From: Deltaproteobacteria bacterium
GTDB lineage: Bacteria; Myxococcota_A; UBA9042; PHBI01
Assembly (NCBI GenBank): GCA_020632715.1
Contig: JACKFA010000001.1
Location: 434,001 to 498,000, forward strand
Direction of reading: 5' to 3'
DNA length: 64,000 nucleotides
The translations under genes were made by a program, and so were the position numbers. Shown here piece after piece: positions 15,796 through 22,568 of this stretch (its first letter is position 1; the number at the start of each line of letters is the position of its first letter). Below the pieces are notes generated by a model. The model did no database searches. It was not told the origin of the DNA and was given only the letters and a program-made list of their open reading frames with translations.

Positions 15796-18663
15796 CTACC
15801 GCGCCTGGATCAGCCCGTCCGGGTCGTCGATGAGCGGGCACTCGTCCGACTCGATGCAGAGGTCGTCCACGACGACCTTCCCGTGGGTCCGGTGGAAGAG
15901 CGCGAGCTGGTTCCGCGTGTAGGTCGTCGGGTCGTCGAGCTCGATGCCCCCTCCCCCGCCGCCGATGAACTCGTGCTTCCCGCCCACCGCCGCGAAGCGC
16001 ACGGCCGACACGCCCTCGCCGCTCGGCACGACCGGGAGCGGGCCTATCCCCGCCGCCTCCGGCGGGTTGTCGCGCAGGAGGTCGTCCACGTCGTAGTCGC
16101 TCCCGACCATCATCCCGCTCGCGATGAGCGTGTCCATCACGGGCTGCCACGTCGCGCGGTCGACCCCGAGGACGCCCGCCGCCCGCACGAGCGTGACGCC
16201 CGTCGACACGGGCACCGTCCGATCCTGGAGCGCGTTCGCGAAGAGCACGCTCTTCGGCCCGTTCCCCGGCAGCGGGTCGATGAAGAGGTGGCGCGCGAAG
16301 TTCACCGGGTCGCACCGGTCGAGCACGTGCTGGTTGATGCCGAGGAGCCGACGCAGCCGCGGCGTGTTCCGCTCGAGCCCGAGTCCCTTGTACGGCGACG
16401 TGATGAGCACCACCCGCTCGCGGCCGTCGGGCGTCGTCACCGTGACCTCGAGCTCGTCCCAGCGGTCCGCCGCCACGGGGAGCGAGACGCCGTCGCCGTC
16501 CTCGGCGATGACCTTCTCGGAGACCTCGCCGTTGTCCTTGTTCTCGACGCGCACCCGCGCGCCCGCGCCGACGCCGTCGAGGTGCGCGAGCCCGTCGAGC
16601 GGCCCGACGTCCCGGCACTTGTTCGAGTCGTCGTTCAAGCTCAGCACGAGCCCGCCCGCGCCGTCGGGGCAGCCCACCACGAGCGGCCCGAACACCTCGA
16701 GGAAGATGACCCGCGTTATCTGCCGGAGCCCCGAGCGCAGCAGGATGTCCGAGAGCCCGCCGCCCGCGACGATGGGCGTGATGGTGCTCACCTTCGGCTC
16801 GATGGCGCCCGCCATCACCGAGTGGATCCCGCCGAGCGACGTCCCCGCCACGCCGAACGTCGCGTCGGGGCCGCCGATGTCGAGCACGCCGTCCGCGTTG
16901 AAGTCGCCCGCGAGCAGGTTCGGGCGCAGCTGCTCGGGCGTCGCGTGCGCCGGGTCGGCGACCGCCGGCGGCACGTCGGCCTGCCGATACCCCGAGAGCG
17001 TCCTGACGAGCTGCATGAAGTCGACGAGGTCCTGCTGGAACGCGGCGCACTGCTTGAAGGGGTCGGCGAAGAAGAAGCTCTCCGCGGACTCGAGCGCGCC
17101 GTCGCCGTTCGCGTCCTCGGTCCGGCCGATGAGCGCGAGCTCCGCGAAGAAGCCGATGTCCGAGAGCTTGTCGAGGCCCTCCTCGATGGTGAGGCCCTCG
17201 AACTCGTCCGTGCGGTCGGGCGCGAGGTAGCTCGCGAGGAGCGGCAGGAGCACCTGCGCGAGGCTCGGGTCGAGGTCGTTCCGCGCGAGCAGGAGGCGGA
17301 TGTCCGGGATGATGGGGCCGTGCCCGACCTGGTCGAAGGCGACGGTCGCGATCCCCTGCCGCGCGAGGTTGTCGGCGAGTGCCAGGAACTCGAAGCGGCT
17401 CGACGACGTGCCGTGGAAGTAGACGACCACCGGGAACGGCGGCTTGTAGCGCTCCGTCTCGCGCGGGATGGCGATGAGGTAGGGGACCTCGCCCTCGCCG
17501 ACCTCGCCCTCGCCGGTGTCCGCGTTGATCCCGACCGTGCGCCCCGGGCCCGTGCGGATGTCGACGGAGGGGAAGCTCCCGAAGACGACGTAGTCGACGT
17601 ACTGGAAGCTCGCCTTCACGCCGCCCGCGAGGTCGAGCACGACGCCGAGCACGGACGCGAGGTACTCGCCCTGGAGGATGAAGCGGTTGTCCTTCGGGTC
17701 GGCCGGGTAGTCGACGCCGTTCGCGTCGTGCGCGATGCCCGTGTCCCGCGGCATGCCGAGGGTCGGCGGGAACTCGCTCGCGAGCCGGCGGAGCGGCCCC
17801 TCGCCGTAGAGCCCGGCGCGGAGCTCGCGGAGGGCGCGCGTCTGGTCGGCGGTCGTGAAGGTCCAGCCGAACGCGAGGTCCGCGGTGTCGAGCCCCGCGA
17901 GCTCGACGCCGCGCGCGACGTCGTCGACCTCGGCCGCGTGCGCCTTGTAGAGGAACGGCGAGCGCACGGGGTAGAGCTCGCCGTCGGCCCCGCGCCCCTT
18001 CACCCCGCGCGTGACGAGGACGGCGTAGCGCGCGCCCTCGCGCAGCGGCACGAGCGGCCGCAGGATGAGCGTGTTCGTCTCGACCTCGTAGAAGGTCACG
18101 CGGTGGTCGGAGCCGCGGTAGAAGGCGTCGTTGTCGGCCGGGAGGAGGAAGTCCGGGAGGTCGGCCGCCTCGTCGAACGGCCAGAAGCTCCCGACGGCGT
18201 CGAGGGGGTAGAAGCCGTCGTCGAGGTCGATGTCGGCGCGCTCGCCTTCGTGCTCGTCGTCGGAGATGTCGATGAGCACGACGCTCTCGGGCGTCACGGT
18301 GTCGAGCGCGATGGGGCCCGTGAAGGCGACCGTGATGGGCGCGAACGTGCCGAAGCCGTCGAGCGTGTCGAGGCGCCCGCGCAGCTCGCGCTCGTGCGCG
18401 GTCGACGCCTCGGTCGAGATGTTCCACGCGAAGCCGGCGGCGTTGTCGTCGCGGGCGACGAGGACGAGGTCGTTCGGGAACGGGATCTCGGGCACCGGGA
18501 GCGCGAGCGGGTCGAAGACCACCGTCGGCCCGTAGGGGCCGTCTTCCTCGGTGACGACGCCCGCGGCGTTCTTCGAGGCGCCGCCGTCGAAGCAGGCGGG
18601 GGCGCCGAGCGCGAGGAGAAGGGCGGCGAGGAGCGCCGCGGGAGCGGAGCGTGTGACGCGCAT
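15796..18663 (-). CDS. VolA-like surface lipoprotein lipase (alpha/beta hydrolase)
   Basis: The 955-residue product starts with a lipoprotein signal (lipobox LGAPAC) and then resembles the bacterial virulence factor lipase N-terminal domain (VVFDPLALPVPEIPFPND). The hydrolase part has YFHGTSSSRFEF (oxyanion region, near residue 418), FDQVGHG, and the nucleophile elbow GTSLGG (near 607), with a catalytic His expected in the C-terminal part (for example GGKHEFIGGG). Two Asp-rich calcium-loop-like segments (DANGDGALESAE, DFNADGVLDIGG) sit within the hydrolase domain. Such proteins act on lysophospholipids or long-chain acyl esters at the outer surface. The start at 18663 shares one base with the stop of the upstream barrel protein gene, so the two are coupled. 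Substrate is inferred only. Confidence 0.82.
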   Translation of the reverse strand: MRVTRSAPAALLAALLLALGAPACFDGGASKNAAGVVTEEDGPYGPTVVFDPLALPVPEIPFPNDLVLVARDDNAAGFAWNISTEASTAHERELRGRLDTLDGFGTFAPITVAFTGPIALDTVTPESVVLIDISDDEHEGERADIDLDDGFYPLDAVGSFWPFDEAADLPDFLLPADNDAFYRGSDHRVTFYEVETNTLILRPLVPLREGARYAVLVTRGVKGRGADGELYPVRSPFLYKAHAAEVDDVARGVELAGLDTADLAFGWTFTTADQTRALRELRAGLYGEGPLRRLASEFPPTLGMPRDTGIAHDANGVDYPADPKDNRFILQGEYLASVLGVVLDLAGGVKASFQYVDYVVFGSFPSVDIRTGPGRTVGINADTGEGEVGEGEVPYLIAIPRETERYKPPFPVVVYFHGTSSSRFEFLALADNLARQGIATVAFDQVGHGPIIPDIRLLLARNDLDPSLAQVLLPLLASYLAPDRTDEFEGLTIEEGLDKLSDIGFFAELALIGRTEDANGDGALESAESFFFADPFKQCAAFQQDLVDFMQLVRTLSGYRQADVPPAVADPAHATPEQLRPNLLAGDFNADGVLDIGGPDATFGVAGTSLGGIHSVMAGAIEPKVSTITPIVAGGGLSDILLRSGLRQITRVIFLEVFGPLVVGCPDGAGGLVLSLNDDSNKCRDVGPLDGLAHLDGVGAGARVRVENKDNGEVSEKVIAEDGDGVSLPVAADRWDELEVTVTTPDGRERVVLITSPYKGLGLERNTPRLRRLLGINQHVLDRCDPVNFARHLFIDPLPGNGPKSVLFANALQDRTVPVSTGVTLVRAAGVLGVDRATWQPVMDTLIASGMMVGSDYDVDDLLRDNPPEAAGIGPLPVVPSGEGVSAVRFAAVGGKHEFIGGGGGGIELDDPTTYTRNQLALFHRTHGKVVVDDLCIESDECPLIDDPDGLIQAR

Positions 18664-20297
18664 CAGAAGCGCCCTCCGAGCTCGGCGAGGAGACCGTAGA
18701 GGTCGTCGGCCGCCTCGCCGTCGGCCGTGTCGAAGACCGCGCCCGGCCGGCACCAGGCGCCCTGGAGGCGCGCCTCGAGGACGAGCACGGAGCCCACGCG
18801 CAGGCGGTAGCGGAGGCCGGCGTCGACCTCGTAGCCGAGGCTGTCGGCGGCGCGCGCGCCGCGCGGCCCGACGGCGGCGCCCCCGATGAGGCCCGACTGG
18901 AACGCGTCGACGTAGTCGCCGTCGCTCGCGGCCCAGAGGAAGCCGAGGTCGAGGCGCAGGTCGTCGGTGATGTGGAAGGTCGCGCGCGGGTTCACGTAGC
19001 TCGCGCCGCGGACGGCCCCCTCGGTGGCGAGGGTCTCGTAGCCGCGCGGCGGCGAGCCCCGGTAGGTCGGGTCCTCGATGTTGGCGGCGGTGACGGCCGT
19101 CTCGTCGCGGAGGAGCTCGCGGAAGAGCAGGAGCCCGACGCGGTACTCGCGGTCGAAGGAGAAGCCGTGGACCTCGTCGTCGAAGGGGTTGTCGTCGCCC
19201 GAGGCGGTGCCGGCCTCGATGACGCCGGTGAACACGCCCGCGCGGACGCCGAAGCGCAGGATCCCGCCGGCGGCGCCGACGTCGTAGGCGCCTGGATCGG
19301 TCGGCGACTGCGCGAGGCTCGAGCTCCCGAGGATGAGGGCGCCCTCCCCCTCGAGCCACGCCTCGAGCCCCGGGCGCTTGATGAGCGAGGCGCGCGCGGT
19401 GACGTCGAGCACGGTCACGACCGTCTCGCCGCCCTCGTGGTGGGTCTGGCGGCGGTGCACGGCGTAGAAGCCGGCGGCGACGGGGCCCGCGTGCCCGCGG
19501 ACCGCGGCGATCCCCTGGTAGGCGCGGTCGCCGTCGGCCCAGTGGGCGGTGTCGTCGTCGATGACGGCGTCGAACGCGAGGGCGACCGTGAGCGGGGGCG
19601 GCGCGTCAGCGCGGGCGCGGGCGAGCGGGAACACGGCGAGCTGGGCGCGGAGGTTGCGGTCGGCCTGGCGCGGGTAGCCGAAGGGGCTCGACTCGTCGTC
19701 GTCGAAGGCGACGAGCTCGCCCGGGTTGGCGAGGAGGCCGAGCCCCCAGCCCGAGCGCATGAGCCCGAGCTGGAGGGCGACGTGGTCGCCGGCGGCCGTG
19801 AAGTCGAGCGCGTCGAGGACCGCGCCGACGCGGCCGGTGTCGCGGCGGGCGTCGTCGTCGGCCGCGAGGATGGCGCGCCCGTCGCCGACGGCGAGATCGT
19901 GGCGCACGAGCTCGAGGTCGGCGTGCAGGCGGTAGAAGGAGATGAGGTCCCAGCTCGCCGCCGTCAGGATGAGCGCCGGCTCGACGCGGAGCCTGGCGTA
20001 CACCGCGGTCTCGGCGGGGATCCGGGTCGGCCCCGCCGGATCGACGACGGCCACCGGGATCTCGGAGACGTGGCCGATGTCGAGCCACGCCTCGCCGGGG
20101 ACGGCGAGCAGGAGCGTCGAGCCGAGCGGCGTGTGGAGGCGCGTCGGATCGAAGAGCGGCCGGTCGGGCGGCGCGGCCGAGGCGGGGAGCCCCGTGGCGG
20201 CGGCGAGCGACGTGGCGGCGAGGAGGAGAGCCGCGCCGCGCGCGAGCACGAGCGCCGGCCGCGGGTGGGGGCGCGTCGAGGCGCGGGCGGTCGTCAT
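18663..20297 (-). CDS. Outer-membrane beta-barrel protein
   Basis: The 544-residue protein has an N-terminal signal sequence (ALVLARGAALLLAATSLAAA, cleaved near PASAA), alternating hydrophobic/polar strands rich in Gly and aromatic residues, and a C-terminal Phe (LLAELGGRF), the usual BAM recognition signature. No specific porin family is recognised. ATG 20297 is chosen because it begins a basic-hydrophobic signal; an upstream ATG at 20369 would place the 20341-20383 terminator inside the gene. The gene overlaps the VolA-like lipase by one base. In Vibrio, VolA is encoded next to the FadL fatty acid porin, so a role in moving released acyl chains or exposing the lipase is plausible, but FadL identity is not shown. 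Confidence 0.75.
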   Translation of the reverse strand: MTTARASTRPHPRPALVLARGAALLLAATSLAAATGLPASAAPPDRPLFDPTRLHTPLGSTLLLAVPGEAWLDIGHVSEIPVAVVDPAGPTRIPAETAVYARLRVEPALILTAASWDLISFYRLHADLELVRHDLAVGDGRAILAADDDARRDTGRVGAVLDALDFTAAGDHVALQLGLMRSGWGLGLLANPGELVAFDDDESSPFGYPRQADRNLRAQLAVFPLARARADAPPPLTVALAFDAVIDDDTAHWADGDRAYQGIAAVRGHAGPVAAGFYAVHRRQTHHEGGETVVTVLDVTARASLIKRPGLEAWLEGEGALILGSSSLAQSPTDPGAYDVGAAGGILRFGVRAGVFTGVIEAGTASGDDNPFDDEVHGFSFDREYRVGLLLFRELLRDETAVTAANIEDPTYRGSPPRGYETLATEGAVRGASYVNPRATFHITDDLRLDLGFLWAASDGDYVDAFQSGLIGGAAVGPRGARAADSLGYEVDAGLRYRLRVGSVLVLEARLQGAWCRPGAVFDTADGEAADDLYGLLAELGGRF

Positions 20298-20340
20298 GGC
20301 CGGCGCACTATAGCGATCGGTCCCGGACGGCGCGAGGCCC

Positions 20341-20383
20341 AAAAAAAGGGAAGGGAATGTGGCCGTCACTCCACATTCCCTTC
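20341..20383 (-). terminator. Rho-independent terminator of the phasin-like gene
   Basis: A perfect 13-bp stem (GAAGGGAATGTGG at 20350-20362 with CCACATTCCCTTC at 20371-20383) encloses an 8-base loop. On the - strand it is followed by CC and seven Ts (20341-20347). It lies about 200 bases after the stop of the phasin-like gene and just upstream of the barrel-protein gene. Confidence 0.9.
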
Positions 20384-20587
20384 GAACCCGGGTTCCTCTG
20401 TCGAAACCGTCGGATCCTCTGCCCTGGGCTCCCGTCAGGGGCCGAGCGCAGACATTCTTGCTCGGTCGTGTTTCCGGGACGTATCCCGGTGTGTCATCTC
20501 GCGCTCACCCGCTCCGCGCGCGGCGCCGCTCGGCGCCGTCCGGCTCGGGGAGCGTGGCCGCGTCGGGCGTGAGCCCGACGTCGGGCC

Positions 20588-21094
20588 TCACTTCGCGGAG
20601 GCCGCCTTGTCGGCCTTCTCGAGCGCCGTCACGCGCTTCACGAGCGCGTCGAAGTCCTTCTTCGAGACGGCCGTGGCGACCGTCTTCTTGAGGGAGTCGA
20701 GCGTCTTCGTGAAACCGTCGACGAGCTCCTTCACCGCGTCGACGTCGGCGAGCTTGGCGAGACCGAGCTTCTCCGCGGCCTCCTCACCGAGCTTCACGCC
20801 CTCCTCCACGAGCTCGTGGGCGCGCTCCTTGACCCCGAAGCGCGCGAGGAGCTCGTCGATCTTGTCGAGCTTGAGCTGCCCGCGGAGCGTCTCGAGGCGC
20901 TTCTTGCTGTCCTCGCCGGCGTCCTTCAGCTTGCCCTGGAGGTCGTCCACGCTCGACTTGAAGGCGGCCTCGAGCTGCTTCACGCGGCTCTGGACCTGCT
21001 CCACGGCCTCGCTGAACATCCGCTTGATGGCGTTGCCGTTCTTGTCGGCGTCGTGCTGCTGGGTCTGGGTCTCGGTCTCGGTGTTCGCTGCCAT
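20588..21094 (-). CDS. Phasin-like coiled-coil protein
   Basis: A 168-residue, highly charged, almost entirely helical protein without signal peptide. After a Thr/Gln-rich N-terminus (ANTETETQTQQ) it runs in amphipathic heptads (FSEAVEQVQSRVKQLEAAF, KKRLETLRGQL, DGFTKTLDSLKK) and ends in KKDFDALVKRVTALEK, the kind of C-terminal zipper found in PhaF/PhaI-type phasins. It may coat polyhydroxyalkanoate granules or act as a general scaffold; no PHA synthase gene is in the window to support the former. ATG 21094 has a GAGG-type ribosome site upstream. It stands alone between its own promoter (21132-21160) and terminator (20341-20383), consistent with a strongly and separately expressed gene. Confidence 0.72.
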   Translation of the reverse strand: MAANTETETQTQQHDADKNGNAIKRMFSEAVEQVQSRVKQLEAAFKSSVDDLQGKLKDAGEDSKKRLETLRGQLKLDKIDELLARFGVKERAHELVEEGVKLGEEAAEKLGLAKLADVDAVKELVDGFTKTLDSLKKTVATAVSKKDFDALVKRVTALEKADKAASAK

Positions 21095-21121
21095 GATGTC
21101 GCCTCGTCGGTGCGTCGTGGT

Positions 21122-21184
21122 TGACGCGGCGAAAATAACGCACCGCGTCATGGCGTTCAAGGGGCGTCATGACACGGCGCGTCA
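21122..21184. promoter_or_regulatory. Palindromic operator candidates at the phasin-like promoter
   Basis: TGACGCGG (21122-21129) and CCGCGTCA (21143-21150) form an 8-bp inverted repeat centred on the -10 box. A second, compact palindrome TGACACGGCGCGTCA (21170-21184) lies upstream of the -35. The latter is identical to 30321-30335. Confidence 0.6.
21132..21160 (-). promoter_or_regulatory. Sigma70-like promoter of the phasin-like gene
   Basis: On the - strand TTGAAC (21160-21155) and TATTTT (21137-21132) are separated by 17 bases, with the start codon about 38 bases beyond the -10. The surroundings are locally AT-rich. Confidence 0.7.
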
Positions 21185-21193
21185 TAAATCTCA

Positions 21194-21211
21194 CAAGACC
21201 ATGAGATCAAA
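21194..21211 (+). repeat. Second copy of the intergenic motif CAAGACCATGASATCAAA
   Basis: It matches 17 of 18 bases with 15733-15750 and lies upstream of the phasin-like promoter. Confidence 0.5.
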
Positions 21212-21247
21212 TGCCAAAACCGATGACGCAGCCACCGTCCGAGCCGA

Positions 21248-21283
21248 TGACGCGGCGCGTCGCGCTCGTGACGCGCCGCGTCG
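21248..21283. repeat. Two further TGACGCG palindromes
   Basis: TGACGCGGCGCGTCG (21248-21262) and TGACGCGCCGCGTCG (21269-21283) are start-to-start 21 bp apart, in the gap between the 133-residue membrane protein gene and the phasin-like gene. Each matches its own reverse complement at six of seven arm positions. Confidence 0.55.
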
Positions 21284-21295
21284 TACGGGCCGTCG

Positions 21296-21697
21296 CTACG
21301 GGAGGGGCGCGGCGTCCGACGGTGCAGCGCCCTCGGCAGCCGGCGCGGCAGCGTCCGGCGACGCGGGAGTCGCGGCGTCCGCCTTCGGCTCCACCTCCAC
21401 CTCCGCCTTCGGCTTCGGCAGGAAGCGCACCTCGACCCCGGAAGCGCCCGGCGCGACGCGCTCCTCGGGCGCCTCGGCCGCGGGCGACGAGCCGCTGGCG
21501 TCTCCGCCGCCGCTCGGGTCGACGCCGCTCTCGGCCGCCATGTGCCCGAAGCACCCGGCCGCCCCGGCGGCGATGCGCTCGCGGAAGGAGAGGAGGAGGA
21601 CCAACGCGACGACGAGCATCGCGAGGTGTACCCACGGGTTCATCCGCCGGCGCGACGGGACGCGCGCCGAGCGGCGCATGCGGTCATAGCGGCTCAC
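21296..21697 (-). CDS. Small membrane-anchored protein with Ala/Pro-rich tail
   Basis: A 133-residue product with a basic N-terminus, one membrane helix near residues 23-37 (VHLAMLVVALVLLLSF) and a low-complexity Ala/Pro/Glu/Ser tail including KPKAEVEVEPKA. The GTG at 21697 is favoured because AGGAG (21705-21709 on the - strand) sits seven bases upstream; in-frame ATGs at 21679 and 21643 are alternatives. No family is recognised. It may be an envelope spacer or a TonB-like proline-rich periplasmic arm without the C-terminal domain. Confidence 0.6.
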   Translation of the reverse strand: MSRYDRMRRSARVPSRRRMNPWVHLAMLVVALVLLLSFRERIAAGAAGCFGHMAAESGVDPSGGGDASGSSPAAEAPEERVAPGASGVEVRFLPKPKAEVEVEPKADAATPASPDAAAPAAEGAAPSDAAPLP

Positions 21698-21856
21698 GGG
21701 GCGGCTCCTGATGCGGCGTCCACGGGTGCGACCGCGGCGCGTGGTCGCGCGCCGGACGTGCGCGCGCCCGCGACCCCGTCGGCCGGCTGCTCGCGGCGAA
21801 CGGTGTGCGGGCGCGGTGTGCTCATGACGGCCCTCGAGCTGGGCTCGAGCGCGGGG

Positions 21857-22450
21857 TCAGTCGACCTTGTACGCCTTGAACTTGAACGAGTAGATGTAGT
21901 CGCGGTCGACGCTCTTGAACTTCTCGTCGAGCTTCTGGCTGTAGATGATGACGGCGAACTTCCCATCGGCGTCCCACGTCGCGACCTTCTGATTGGCTTT
22001 CGCCATGTTGCCGGTCTTCTCGTCCTTGTAGACCTTGATGTCGTCGTACTTGGTGACCTTGTCGCCCTTCATCATGTAGATGTCGAGCTTGTCGCCCTTC
22101 TGGCCGACCAGCATCATGATGTCCTTCTTCTTCGGGTTCGTGGCGTCCTCGGACGGCGCCTGCGTCTCCCCGAACTCGCGCTTGATCTTGTAGAGCGCCT
22201 TCTTCTCGTCGTCGCCGGTGTAGGGGAACACCTTGACGAACTCGCTCTCCTTCGTGTCCCAGACCTCGTAGCGGGGGCCCATGTTGGAGTCGACGCCGCG
22301 GACGAGGAAGTTGTCGCCGTCCTTCAGGAAGCCGATGAACTCGTAGGTGATCTTGGCCTGGTGGTCGAGCGGTGGCCCGGCCGCGAAGGCGTGACCGAGG
22401 GCGGTGACCGAGAAGAGGACGGCGAGGGCCAGTACCGCGGGACGATGCAT
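21857..22450 (-). CDS. Secreted protein of unknown function
   Basis: A 197-residue product with a clear Sec signal (MHRPAVLALAVLFSVTALGH, cleavage after AFA). The mature part is Lys/Asp-rich with alternating beta-type sequence (ITYEFIGFLKDGDNFLV, KLDIYMMKGDKVTKYDDI, YIYSFKFKAYKVD) and no cysteines, suggesting a small soluble beta protein in the periplasm. No family is recognised. GGAGA lies five bases upstream of ATG 22450. It follows the GltJ-like gene on the same strand after 118 bases, so the two could be co-transcribed. Confidence 0.8.
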   Translation of the reverse strand: MHRPAVLALAVLFSVTALGHAFAAGPPLDHQAKITYEFIGFLKDGDNFLVRGVDSNMGPRYEVWDTKESEFVKVFPYTGDDEKKALYKIKREFGETQAPSEDATNPKKKDIMMLVGQKGDKLDIYMMKGDKVTKYDDIKVYKDEKTGNMAKANQKVATWDADGKFAVIIYSQKLDEKFKSVDRDYIYSFKFKAYKVD

Positions 22451-22568
22451 CGTGGTCTCCGGGGGCTGAGGTGAACGGGTGCGGCTTCGATACCACGTCG
22501 GGAGCGGCTATTCAAAGCCCTCCACGGGGTCGCGCATTCCGTCGCCCGCTGCCCCCCGGGCCGCGTCC

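Noticed and set aside
15754..18699. A 981-codon + strand frame opposite the VolA-like lipase
   Set aside because: It is a mirror frame of Arg, Glu, Asp and Val without motifs, while the opposite strand has a signal peptide and hydrolase motifs.
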